64,000 bases of DNA, taken from assembly GCA_002409325.1 (NCBI GenBank), contig DHUU01000020.1, positions 200,895 through 264,894 of the forward strand, written 5' to 3'. Each line of letters opens with the position of its first letter. Within the stretch, counting starts at the first letter, position 1. This document shows positions 7,910 to 16,019 of this stretch, in pieces. The notes under the pieces were generated by a model. That model had not been told where the DNA came from. It did no database searches and saw only the letters and a list, made by a program, of their open reading frames with translations. A program made the position numbers and the translations under genes. This DNA is from Bacteroidales bacterium UBA5226 (GTDB taxonomy: Bacteria > Bacteroidota > Bacteroidia > Bacteroidales > UBA932).

Positions 7910-9370
7910 ATGAAAAGATATATTTTAAGTATTTTGTTGCTTACGGGATTGATTTTCCTGTTCAGCTCTTGTGAGGGATTCCTGGACACCAAACCTACGG
8001 ATGAGGTAGTTGCAGAGACTGCCATGCAGACACTCTACGATGCCAATGTGGCGGTCAACGGTCTCTATAAAGATATGAAATACCAGGATTATTACGGGGG
8101 AACAATTCAACTTCTGGGCGACCAGAGGGGTGACAACATCCAGCCAAGGGTCATGAGTACCGGCTGGGTGCAAATCTATACACTCGGTTACGAGTCCGAG
8201 AGCAGTACCTACTTTTCTACCTGGGGAAGATGTTACGAGACCATCATGAGGTGCAATACCCTAATAGCCAACCTGACCAAACTGGAGGTCGTATCTGCAT
8301 CCGATGTTGTCAAAAAGAACGACTACCTGGGACAGGCTTATGCCGTCAGGGCCCTGGTTTACTTTGATCTGGCACGCCTTTATGGCTATCCTTACCTTAA
8401 AGACAACGGGGCCTCGCTGGGAGCAGTCCTCATTACCGAAGTCACCTCGCCGTCTGGGTCTAAACTACCCAGAAGCACGGTTGCCCAGACTTACGCCCTT
8501 GTTATAGAGGACCTGAATACCGCATTGCCCCTGCTTTCCAAGGCAAAAAACACCGGCCACTTTAATTACTGGGCAGCAAAACTGCTGCAGGCCAGGGTGT
8601 ACCTCTATAAAGGCGAATGGAACAATGCCTATGCCGCAGCCACTGAAGTCATAAACGGCTCGCCGTATGTGCTGGCCACCAGAGATCAGTACATCAATTA
8701 CTGGAAAGAGGAAGGCACGCTGGAGACCATACTGGAGTTTTTTGTCTCGGCCCAATCAGGCATAGACGATGATGGCGGCTACGTCTCCTACTGGCACAAC
8801 CTGTGGCACGGAGCACCCTCGGCAGGTGCCTCGCTCATACCTACCGTAAGCTGGATCAACCTGATCCAGAGTGACCCCAATGACATCAGGGCCCAGTTTG
8901 TGAGAACCGATTCGCAGTACGACGCCACCAAGGCGTGGTTCAACAAATTCCCGGGCAACGGGGGGGTTAACTTCCGTTACAATAACCCCAAGGTACTCAG
9001 ATTGTCCGAGGCTTACCTTATTGCAGCAGAGGGCGCCCTGAAGGGAAGTGCCGGTGCCACAGTGGCCAGCGGATACCTGAACACCATCCGCAAAAGAGCC
9101 AATCCCAATGTTGCCGATGTAGTGGCCACGGACGACCTTATCCAGATTGAGCGACGCAAGGAGCTCGTTGGAGAGGGACACCGCTTCTTTGACCAGATGC
9201 GCCTGGGCAAATCCATCACCCGGCTGGACTCCGATGGCCATAACTTTGCCGAGTCTGCCGGGTGCCCAGGAACTTTTGACTGGAGCTATTTCAAGATAGT
9301 GCTTCCGATCTCTCACACAGAAAGAAAGTTCTATCCCGAACTCCAGCAGAATCCTGGGTATACGGAATAG
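7910..9370 (+). CDS. RagB/SusD family nutrient-uptake lipoprotein
   Basis: Surface-exposed lipoprotein that forms the lid on the SusC barrel and binds ligand. It has 486 residues with a lipobox FSSC (Cys21), the SusD-like N-terminal TPR region (YDANVAVNGLYKDMK, GQAYAVRALVYFDLARLYGYPY) and the conserved C-terminal part (LRLSEAYLIAAEGAL, YLNTIRKRAN, IQIERRKELVGEGHRFFDQMRLG, LPISHTER). It is cotranscribed with susC (19-bp gap). A terminator-like hairpin lies about 50 bp after the stop. Confidence 0.97.
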   Translation: MKRYILSILLLTGLIFLFSSCEGFLDTKPTDEVVAETAMQTLYDANVAVNGLYKDMKYQDYYGGTIQLLGDQRGDNIQPRVMSTGWVQIYTLGYESESSTYFSTWGRCYETIMRCNTLIANLTKLEVVSASDVVKKNDYLGQAYAVRALVYFDLARLYGYPYLKDNGASLGAVLITEVTSPSGSKLPRSTVAQTYALVIEDLNTALPLLSKAKNTGHFNYWAAKLLQARVYLYKGEWNNAYAAATEVINGSPYVLATRDQYINYWKEEGTLETILEFFVSAQSGIDDDGGYVSYWHNLWHGAPSAGASLIPTVSWINLIQSDPNDIRAQFVRTDSQYDATKAWFNKFPGNGGVNFRYNNPKVLRLSEAYLIAAEGALKGSAGATVASGYLNTIRKRANPNVADVVATDDLIQIERRKELVGEGHRFFDQMRLGKSITRLDSDGHNFAESAGCPGTFDWSYFKIVLPISHTERKFYPELQQNPGYTE

Positions 9371-9416
9371 GGTCTGATAGCATTGCTGGCGCTTATAGTC
9401 GCCGGCACCACAAAAT

Positions 9417-9449
9417 AAGGGGAGCTTGCACAGAGGCTCTCCTTGTTTT
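9417..9449 (+). terminator. Terminator of susCD
   Basis: Stem AAGGGGAGC (9417-9425) with GCTCTCCTT (9436-9444, one G-T pair), then GTTTTG. It lies 47 bp past the susD stop. Its 3' arm can also pair with the GGAGAGC at 9484-9490, which is followed by six T, so an alternative terminator fold exists. Confidence 0.6.
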
Positions 9450-9465
9450 GTTGTCTGCTGCAGTT

Positions 9466-9533
9466 GCTGAAACCACATGGGACGGAGAGCTTTTTTCTTT
9501 TTGTCGAGGCTCTCCGTCCCATGTGGTTTCAGC
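9466..9533. repeat. Perfect 25-bp-arm hairpin, loop with CTTTTTGTCGAG
   Basis: Arms 9466-9490 and 9509-9533 are perfect reverse complements over 25 bp; the 18-nt loop is T-rich and ends GTCGAG. Same design as 1301-1367 with different arm sequence. It lies between susD and tRNA-Leu. Confidence 0.9.
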
Positions 9534-9549
9534 GACCGCCCGGACAGGA

Positions 9550-9668
9550 GTGCCGCGCACACTTGATTCATTGTACTGGTTATCTGTACTTTAACAAAAG
9601 AGCTCCCCGGCATAGCACTTTTGTTAAACACTTGTTAAACACGGTAATACATCAAGTGTGCGAGGCAC
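9550..9668. repeat. 119-bp element with 18-bp terminal inverted repeats
   Basis: Left end 9550-9567 (GTGCCGCGCACACTTGAT) and right end 9651-9668 match as inverted repeats at 17 of 18 positions. The first ~40 bases align with the start of the element at 17936. It carries no open frame of note. It resembles a small non-autonomous mobile element or a structured intergenic repeat; no flanking duplication is evident. Confidence 0.7.
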
Positions 9669-9715
9669 TCTCCTATATTACGCACCGAGGTCTCTCCTGT
9701 TTCCTAAAAATATTA

Positions 9716-9723
9716 TACCTTTG
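9716..9723 (+). promoter_or_regulatory. -7 box TACCTTTG upstream of tRNA-Leu
   Basis: Exact TAnnTTTG match 62 bp before the mature tRNA. No clear -33 TTTG. Confidence 0.4.
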
Positions 9724-9785
9724 CCATCCTGCAAAACATTTGCAGAAACAAAAACCGCAACCAGTCTTTTGTTTTACAGAAAAAT

Positions 9786-9867
9786 GCGGGTATGGTGGAA
9801 TTGGTAGACACATCAGACTTAGGATCTGATGCCGAAAGGCGTGGGGGTTCGAGTCCCTTTACCCGCA
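9786..9867 (+). tRNA. tRNA-Leu (anticodon UAG)
   Basis: Acceptor arm GCGGGTA pairs with TACCCGC. The anticodon stem ATCAGA/TCTGAT encloses loop CTTAGGA with anticodon TAG. A long variable arm (TGCCGAAAGGCGT) marks a class II tRNA. T loop is TTCGAGT. CCA is not encoded. A strong terminator follows. Confidence 0.95.
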
Positions 9868-9871
9868 CAAG

Positions 9872-9906
9872 AGGACAACTTCTATAGAGGTTGTCCTTTT
9901 TTTTTT
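9872..9906 (+). terminator. Terminator after tRNA-Leu
   Basis: Stem AGGACAAC (9872-9879) with GTTGTCCT (9890-9897), extendable inward, followed by ten T. Confidence 0.85.
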
Positions 9907-9953
9907 ATATTTGTCAGCGCCAACATTTATACGCTTTATACAGAATTTTAATA

Positions 9954-10451
9954 ATGACTATAATGAAAAACATACTTGCATTATTTCTTATTGCTACTAT
10001 GGTAACGCTGGGGCTCACTTCTTGTGAGAAGAATGACTATTTTCCTCTTTCTTTAACTGTCATCGAAACTGGTGGCGACAATGAGGAGGAACTGCGTTTT
10101 TCCAGCAAGAAAGTATACAAGCATTCAGACATTGAAGGTCAGTCTTGGTTTGTTGCACATACTGATGGAAGGAAGGCAAATGACCTGATAATGCTGAGCA
10201 TCTATTTTGATGACATAACCAGCATTAGCGAATGCTCTGACCTCACGCCGACAAAAGTAATGTTTAGCCTTATATATTCATCTAATTCAAGAAATAGTAC
10301 AAATAGCTTTACGGGCAGTATTTCCCTTGTTTCGTTCAATAAGTACTCTGCTGTCCTAAGGTGGAAAGATGTATGCTTCAATATCGCTGCAGGTGAATTT
10401 CACATCAACGGAGATATGAAGTGCGACCTGCATGAAAGATACAGACAGTAA
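9954..10451 (+). CDS. Hypothetical lipoprotein
   Basis: A 165-residue predicted lipoprotein with a short basic start (MTIMKN), a hydrophobic core and lipobox LTSC (Cys about 23). The mature part is beta-rich and contains no motif I recognise. The start could be ATG 9954 or 9963; the longer frame from 9891 would run through the tRNA terminator and is unlikely. It stands alone, with the next gene convergent. AT-rich codons and the lack of relatives I recognise suggest a lineage-specific surface or periplasmic protein. Confidence 0.65.
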   Translation: MTIMKNILALFLIATMVTLGLTSCEKNDYFPLSLTVIETGGDNEEELRFSSKKVYKHSDIEGQSWFVAHTDGRKANDLIMLSIYFDDITSISECSDLTPTKVMFSLIYSSNSRNSTNSFTGSISLVSFNKYSAVLRWKDVCFNIAAGEFHINGDMKCDLHERYRQ

Positions 10452-10513
10452 CGTTTTATCATTTTCAAAGTTATATCAAGACAAAAGGGTCGGCATATTT
10501 GCCGGTAAATCAG

Positions 10514-11188
10514 CTATTTCACCCTGGCCGTGATGTCTTTTTTCTCGGCCATGACATCTTTATCCTTCATATATTCCGGGCTGTATTTTCCCCTGGGAAT
10601 ATCCCTGAAAATATAGTAGTTGGCCTTCCTGGCCGCCACAATGTGTTCTGTGGTGGCTGTATTGATGGCAGAGGCGGCCAGGGATACCAGTTGAGCCAAT
10701 GCTGAATTTGACTCCGTACGTACCTGGAGGTCAAGATACAGTTCACACGTCCTGTCAAAAAGGATTTGGCCGGTGTACGCCGATTTAATGAAATACCTGA
10801 GCGTTGTCTCAATCCCGAAGCCTTTCTTGGCCCAGGACAAAATCTCGGAAAACACGACGGCATCGGCCCCGAAGAATTTCTGGAATTGCGTGAGCGGAGC
10901 GTCCACAAAAAGTTCGGCATCGTAGGCACTCTCGGCCTTGAAGACTTCCATGGCCAGCATGGGTGAAATCACATAATAACCGGCCTCGGCAAGCGGGCGG
11001 CTGATGGAGGTATACAGGTACTCCTTGGCCTCGACATTGGTTGTATTGTTGATGGGCGGCATGACCAGGAGCGTGATGGGCTTTTCCTCATACAACTGCG
11101 CATACTGGTTGCCCCTGGTAACGTTGCTTAGCGTGCCGCATGACGATACGATAGCTGCCAGCGGGATGATAAACAGTGACTTTTTCAT
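10514..11188 (-). CDS. GNA1162 family (DUF799) lipoprotein
   Basis: A 224-residue lipoprotein (lipobox VSSC, Cys17) of the GNA1162/DUF799 family, first known as a Neisseria surface antigen with a TolB-N-like fold. Features are the ITLLVMPPINNTTNVEAKEYLYTSISRPLAEAGYYV stretch and the FGADAVVFSEILSW segment. It is the last gene of a four-gene operon with a CsgG-type protein, an unknown lipoprotein and a DUF4810 lipoprotein; 2 bp separate it from the DUF4810 gene. The role is probably in an outer-membrane complex with CsgG; the substrate is unknown. Confidence 0.85.
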   Translation of the reverse strand: MKKSLFIIPLAAIVSSCGTLSNVTRGNQYAQLYEEKPITLLVMPPINNTTNVEAKEYLYTSISRPLAEAGYYVISPMLAMEVFKAESAYDAELFVDAPLTQFQKFFGADAVVFSEILSWAKKGFGIETTLRYFIKSAYTGQILFDRTCELYLDLQVRTESNSALAQLVSLAASAINTATTEHIVAARKANYYIFRDIPRGKYSPEYMKDKDVMAEKKDITARVK

Positions 11189-11190
11189 GA

Positions 11191-11631
11191 TCAGCGGGCT
11201 ATTTTTTTAAGGAGGGGGAGAATGAACAGTGAGGATTCTGGATAGTATTCCATCTCTTTATTCAACAGCTCCTGGCCACGTTCAGTGAAGATGGCTGCAT
11301 AATCCGATCCCTGGAACAGGCTTTTCTGCTTTTTGGTGGCGTATTCATTAAAGGTAGCCGCTGTGGTAGGCAGCAGGATGAGGTAGCCGTATTCGGCGCA
11401 AATGCCCGGAGGCGGTATCTGTCTTGACCCGCCCGGATTCCTGACTATATCCTCATAGGCATAGATAAGGTCACAAATTGCCTGCGGGGTTTGCGATTTA
11501 TAGTCTTTGTAGGCAAGGAGTTCGTAGACCGTGGTGTTATTCCGCTCACCACCCCAGTAATACAAGGGTTTTGTCACTCCGCACGATGTCAGTGCGATCA
11601 TAGTGACAATCACGGCAAGAAGTCTTTTCAT
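11191..11631 (-). CDS. DUF4810 family lipoprotein
   Basis: A 146-residue lipoprotein (lipobox LTSC, Cys17). The YYWGGERNNTTVYELLAYKDY segment matches the DUF4810 family, which is known to sit between CsgG-like and GNA1162-like genes. The IPPPGICAEYGYLIL stretch and the helical C-terminus (QELLNKEMEYYPESSLFILPLL) are also family-like. It overlaps the preceding lipoprotein gene by 4 bp (ATGA), so it is translationally coupled. The function has not been worked out as far as I know. Confidence 0.8.
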   Translation of the reverse strand: MKRLLAVIVTMIALTSCGVTKPLYYWGGERNNTTVYELLAYKDYKSQTPQAICDLIYAYEDIVRNPGGSRQIPPPGICAEYGYLILLPTTAATFNEYATKKQKSLFQGSDYAAIFTERGQELLNKEMEYYPESSLFILPLLKKIAR

Positions 11632-11984
11632 AGCTCTATGATCCTGTGTTCCGAGGCTGATATGAACAATTTTTTGGCGAAGACTTCAGTCCCTTCTACT
11701 ACGACTTTTATGTTGTAAGTGCCGGGTTTGATTTGTATGGTGTTATTTGCCGTTTGTTTTATCTTTCGGTCAGCCTTATATGCTTTATCCTTTACGGTGC
11801 ATATATCATAAGAACTCTCATCTATGATCACGGTAATGTCCATGGCTTTGGCCGAGGTGAAAGATATGCCCGCTTCGTCTGATTTCCCGGAAGTGACAGA
11901 ATAGGTCCCTACACCGCAACTGTTCAGCAATAAGGTGGATGTCAGGGCAATAATTATGGAAAATAATGTCTTTTTCATGGTCAT
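11628..11984 (-). CDS. Small lipoprotein in the CsgG operon, unknown
   Basis: A 118-residue predicted lipoprotein (lipobox LNSC, Cys about 23). The mature part is short and beta-rich, ending in GTYNIKVVVEGTEVFAKKLFISASEHRIIEL, which looks like a small carboxypeptidase-regulatory or PEGA-type beta sandwich; that reading is tentative. It overlaps both neighbours by 4 bp, so it is a fixed member of this operon. It is the least familiar component and may be what distinguishes the Bacteroidota version of the system. Confidence 0.7.
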   Translation of the reverse strand: MTMKKTLFSIIIALTSTLLLNSCGVGTYSVTSGKSDEAGISFTSAKAMDITVIIDESSYDICTVKDKAYKADRKIKQTANNTIQIKPGTYNIKVVVEGTEVFAKKLFISASEHRIIEL

Positions 11985-12862
11985 TTGTCTGAGATGTAGT
12001 AATTGGATAGTTTTTCCGTGTCAAGCGCCTGGCCTTCATAAGTACAGAAAGATATCTCAGTTTCAGGGGTGTCTCCCACGGGCTGAAGGATGGTCACCCT
12101 GCCCACTTTGGTTCCGGGGAGCTCTATGTCAAGACCGGTTTGAGGATTGTTCACGATCTTTCCTTTCCTGTAGACTATAAAAGAGTCTCCGGCCGATAAT
12201 CCTTGTGATGCGCCGCCGGATATGACATAAGAATCGTCGTCCACCATAAGTATGTATGACCTCCAGGGCTTATCCATGCATTTGTTGATGATGCTTTCCA
12301 CCAGTTGGCTCAAAGCCCCTGATATGGCCTTATCGCTTAGCGTGGCATCGAATCCAGATGTTCCTCCCAGGCCGAGGGTCTGCTTGGAGGTTGTTTCGGC
12401 ATACCCTTTGGCCTCGTCAGAATAGATGATCAGGCCGGTGGCAGCCTCGACCAGGCGAATGCTCACCCCGGCTTCCACGGTCTGTGTCTTGGTGGAGGAA
12501 AAGACTTTCTGCTGTCCCTCGGCCTTGCGTCCATATTCGGTGATGGAGCCAAGGATGATGTAATCGGCACCGATCTTTCTCATGGCGTCCCCGGCCTCGG
12601 CAACAAGGATGTCAAGATCTTCCCTTTCCAGGAGGATGAATTTGCCGCTCGCCGCCAGTTTTGAAGAAAGGATGTCCAGCGCCTGTTTGCGCATGGGGTC
12701 ATTTTCCTTATCGTAGAAGAGACCTTTGGCATACTGTGTTTCATTGGAGAAGCGGCCAATGGCCACTTTACGCTTGATAGTCTTTTCACTTTGCGCCCAC
12801 AACGGAAGTGCCACAAGCACAGCCAATAAAGCCGGCAATAAAAAGGTAAGGGTTCTTTTCAT
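11981..12862 (-). CDS. CsgG family outer-membrane secretion-pore-like protein
   Basis: A 293-residue protein with a signal peptide ending PLWAQ and a CsgG domain at about 30-225: KVAIGRFSNETQY, LAASGKFILLEREDLD, IGADYIILGSITEYG and VSIRLVEAATGLIIYSDEAKGYA. A C-terminal beta domain (about 205-290) follows. CsgG forms the curli export channel in enterobacteria; here no curlin genes are present and the signal lacks a lipobox Cys, unlike E. coli CsgG. It is the first gene of the four-gene envelope operon. A -7 box (TATTTTTG) lies 24 bp upstream. Confidence 0.85.
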   Translation of the reverse strand: MKRTLTFLLPALLAVLVALPLWAQSEKTIKRKVAIGRFSNETQYAKGLFYDKENDPMRKQALDILSSKLAASGKFILLEREDLDILVAEAGDAMRKIGADYIILGSITEYGRKAEGQQKVFSSTKTQTVEAGVSIRLVEAATGLIIYSDEAKGYAETTSKQTLGLGGTSGFDATLSDKAISGALSQLVESIINKCMDKPWRSYILMVDDDSYVISGGASQGLSAGDSFIVYRKGKIVNNPQTGLDIELPGTKVGRVTILQPVGDTPETEISFCTYEGQALDTEKLSNYYISDK

Positions 12863-12885
12863 GATATTGTTGTGTTATTACAAAG

Positions 12886-12893
12886 CAAAAATA
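12886..12893 (-). promoter_or_regulatory. -7 box TATTTTTG for the CsgG operon
   Basis: Reads TATTTTTG on the minus strand, an exact TAnnTTTG match, ending 23 nt before the CsgG start. No clear -33. Confidence 0.45.
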
Positions 12894-12959
12894 ACATAAA
12901 TAATCTCAATATGACTGATTGGAAACATTAAAAGAAAATTGAATTTCTTGAAACAAGAA

Positions 12960-15900
12960 CTACCTGAATTCTTTTATTAGGTTTTTCAAACTTGTCATTT
13001 CTAAAGAACTATAAGCGCCTGAAGTTGCCTTTGGAGCCGTGGCAGATGAATCGTTGCCAATAATATCTCCTGTGTATTTGTTGCTCTTTACCGAACCTGT
13101 ATTCTTACAGTTATATACTATCCCGTTGGTTTCGTTATATCCACAGACACCGCCGGCATAATCACCCATGGATTCAATGCTTCCGCTGTTCGAGGAGTTG
13201 GTGATCCGGCTGTAATTCCTGTTATACCCGCAAATACCCCCACCAGCAGAAGAGGCTAATACAGGACCTTCATTGGTGCACAGATCTATCTTGCCGATCT
13301 TTGCAGTTGATCCGTCTCCGTAACCTACAATGCCTCCGGCATACATAGCTTCTGTAACTTGTCCCTTGTTGACACAACTTATAACGTCACCACAATAGTT
13401 TATACCTGTAATTCCACCGCCTTGCTTACCATTGCCAATGACTTTGCCATTATTTGTGGAGTTTGATATAGTGCCATATCCGCTGTCTCCTCCCCCGTTG
13501 TAGCCGGCTACACCGCCAGGATATGTGAACCCTGTGATCTGCCCATGGTTAACGCAATTTTCTATCAAGGCGTCATCACCTACTAAAGCTGCTGCAATAC
13601 CACCAACGCATGTTTTATACGCGCTTCCAGAGTATGAGCTTTCTATACTCGCATAGTTTGTAGAACCATAAATGCCACCTTCATTCCGCCCTGAAATTCC
13701 TCCAATTTCCGCGGCAGATCCATAGGCATACGCAGTACTTTCATTTGTACAATTACGAATAGTCGCAACATTTATACCGCATATGCCACCAAAGAAGTAG
13801 TCTTCGTCATAAGATAAAGAAAGGATAGGTGCCCTGTTCCTACACCCTTCAATTTTTCCCAGGTTACAGCCGCATATGCCACCAACTAAGCGCCCGTATA
13901 TCAAAAAAGCTTCGTTCTCACAATTAATGATTGTTCCGCCATTATTATACCCGCATATTGCACCACTCATTCTAAAAATATAATAGTCATCATTAGCTGA
14001 CGTCTTGGATGCGATATAACATCCTCTTTTCATAATGATATTCCTGACAATACCTCCACTTTTTATTGAGCCAAACAATCCCGCATCCCATGTTTGATTC
14101 ACATACATGCTGTCAATCGAGAAACCATTGCCATCAAAGACCTTGTTGAATGAATTGATGGGCACCCAACTTTCCTTATTATAAGGCATCACTATGTCTG
14201 CAATCAAATTCACAACCCCATTATCATCTTGCCATTGTGAGATGTCTTTACCTGCATTAAATGCAACACGGAAGGCCTTCAATTCTTGATATGAACTTAT
14301 CCCGTTTTTTGGGGCTCCGGGGCGGGCCTCCTGATTTACAACAAATGTTGCAGATACTTCAGCGGTTTTTATTGTAAGATTGGCTTTCCTGGGTGCAAAC
14401 TGTTTATTTTCCTGATAGTTGATGTCTATTTTTATAGACCCTGCTGTTCCGGAGGCAGGATTTACTGTACACCATTCCCTGTCAACTGAAATACTCCAGT
14501 CGGCCCCTGCAATAAACGAATAATTTGTGCTTCCGGCAGATGCGTCAATATTAACTGTATCACCGGACAGTTTAATTCCGGTATTGGCCTGTTGCATAAC
14601 ATATAACGTATCTCCATCCTCCAATTGTTCATGGTAAAAATAGATGACACCCCTGCGAATTTCAAACTCGGGGTTAGGATCGGCCTGGAAAGAATAATTT
14701 TGTGACACTATGGTTTTTGTGGAATAATTGCGCAACCAGGCAGCATGATCCTCTGGGATAAGGATTTTTACATCTTCATTAGATTTTACTGTGATAGTAA
14801 AAACATCTCCTCTGTCTGAGACCGTGTATTCCTGTTCTTCAACACTGACCAGGATCTTATGATCCTGAACAATGTATATTGTTTCTTTGATATCATATCC
14901 CGGAGCGCTGACGACGATTTCTCCTATCCGGTCATAATACGTGGAATTGGCATCTATCTGAAATACCAAAGAGTCGCTTGCCAGTCCTTTGGTATTCGCC
15001 ACATGGATCCAATCGTTTTTAATGTTAGCCTCCAAAGCAACATTTTTCTTAAGAGGTACCGCCACGGTTCCCCCTTCAGCACCAATTGAATATTCTTTCT
15101 GTTTGATGATCAGAACACCTGTGGGCAACTGATGTATAACAACCTCTTCAGATAATGATCCATTTTTATTAGTAAAAGTAATCACGGCTTCTCTGTCGTA
15201 ATACGTCTCATTAGCTTTTACAGCCACTTCAACAGTATGTGAAGACAAGGCTTTGGTAGATATCAAAGAAAGCCAGTCAGATTGCGGCATCTTTACCTCA
15301 TATTCCAAATTACTTTTTACCTCAATTTTGATGTTGCCGCCAGTATAGGGAACATCGTATATGTCCTGAGTAAGTACAATAGCGTCTTTCTGGGCCTGAT
15401 AAACATGTACTGTATCTGCAAGGGTACTTGATTTGTCTTTTATGATAATTGAGCCATCCCTTTTATCATATTCGGTATTGGCATCAATAGAGAAGGTAAC
15501 CTTTTTTGTGTTTATTGCTTTGGTTGAAATGTATTTTATCCACTTGCAGGTTGAAGGAACAATAATGTCAAAATCAACATTTGTCTTAACCTCAACCTCA
15601 ATGTTACCTCCATCCTGATTGACTTCGAATTTATTGGCAGTGATCGTTAGAGCACTTTTCTCTTTTTGTGTAACAACAACAGTTGCCGAAGCATTACCGC
15701 ATTTCCCGGTCAAGCTGGTTGATTTATCCTGATTTGCAGTATTTTCAGTAAGCGTGAGTGTAATACTGGTTGTTCCTGCTGAACCACTGGATGGCGAAAC
15801 AGAGCACCATTCTGTTCCACCTGATATAGTCCAGTTACCCGATGCGGTAACTGTTAATGTTTTTATCCCGGCTTCTGCATTGACATTAATAGCAGTAGCG

Positions 15901-16019
15901 CTGAATGAGATGGAATGTTTCTCTTCCTGTTCTGGTTTTGGTGATTCTTTTGAATCACATGCTGCAATTAATAGTAACCAGAAAACACCTGTAAAAGATA
16001 TATTTCTAAATAGTTTCAT
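12960..16019 (-). CDS. BACON-GLUG surface lipoprotein
   Basis: A ~1019-residue lipoprotein (lipobox IAAC). After the signal come six consecutive BACON-type beta-sandwich domains (about 36-566), recognisable by the repeated WxxxSxxxGxxG and GxIxIxxxxxxxxxVxVxQ patterns. A C-terminal beta-helix of GLUG-like repeats follows (GGICGxNxGxIxxCxN, about 660-990). BACON domains bind carbohydrate or mucin, or act as spacers, in Bacteroidetes. ATG 16046 is a second possible start; both have AGAGG upstream, and 16019 gives the more usual signal peptide. It lies 97 bp upstream of the CsgG operon on the same strand, so it may depend on that operon for display; this is inference. Confidence 0.85.
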   Translation of the reverse strand: MKLFRNISFTGVFWLLLIAACDSKESPKPEQEEKHSISFSATAINVNAEAGIKTLTVTASGNWTISGGTEWCSVSPSSGSAGTTSITLTLTENTANQDKSTSLTGKCGNASATVVVTQKEKSALTITANKFEVNQDGGNIEVEVKTNVDFDIIVPSTCKWIKYISTKAINTKKVTFSIDANTEYDKRDGSIIIKDKSSTLADTVHVYQAQKDAIVLTQDIYDVPYTGGNIKIEVKSNLEYEVKMPQSDWLSLISTKALSSHTVEVAVKANETYYDREAVITFTNKNGSLSEEVVIHQLPTGVLIIKQKEYSIGAEGGTVAVPLKKNVALEANIKNDWIHVANTKGLASDSLVFQIDANSTYYDRIGEIVVSAPGYDIKETIYIVQDHKILVSVEEQEYTVSDRGDVFTITVKSNEDVKILIPEDHAAWLRNYSTKTIVSQNYSFQADPNPEFEIRRGVIYFYHEQLEDGDTLYVMQQANTGIKLSGDTVNIDASAGSTNYSFIAGADWSISVDREWCTVNPASGTAGSIKIDINYQENKQFAPRKANLTIKTAEVSATFVVNQEARPGAPKNGISSYQELKAFRVAFNAGKDISQWQDDNGVVNLIADIVMPYNKESWVPINSFNKVFDGNGFSIDSMYVNQTWDAGLFGSIKSGGIVRNIIMKRGCYIASKTSANDDYYIFRMSGAICGYNNGGTIINCENEAFLIYGRLVGGICGCNLGKIEGCRNRAPILSLSYDEDYFFGGICGINVATIRNCTNESTAYAYGSAAEIGGISGRNEGGIYGSTNYASIESSYSGSAYKTCVGGIAAALVGDDALIENCVNHGQITGFTYPGGVAGYNGGGDSGYGTISNSTNNGKVIGNGKQGGGITGINYCGDVISCVNKGQVTEAMYAGGIVGYGDGSTAKIGKIDLCTNEGPVLASSAGGGICGYNRNYSRITNSSNSGSIESMGDYAGGVCGYNETNGIVYNCKNTGSVKSNKYTGDIIGNDSSATAPKATSGAYSSLEMTSLKNLIKEFR

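Noticed and set aside
8756..9631. Minus-strand 291-residue frame opposite susD
   Set aside because: It is antisense to a certain susD gene and runs through both arms of the long hairpin. Shadow frame.
9891..9953. Upstream extension of the hypothetical lipoprotein
   Set aside because: The frame would run through the tRNA-Leu terminator and put 21 extra residues before a normal lipoprotein signal.
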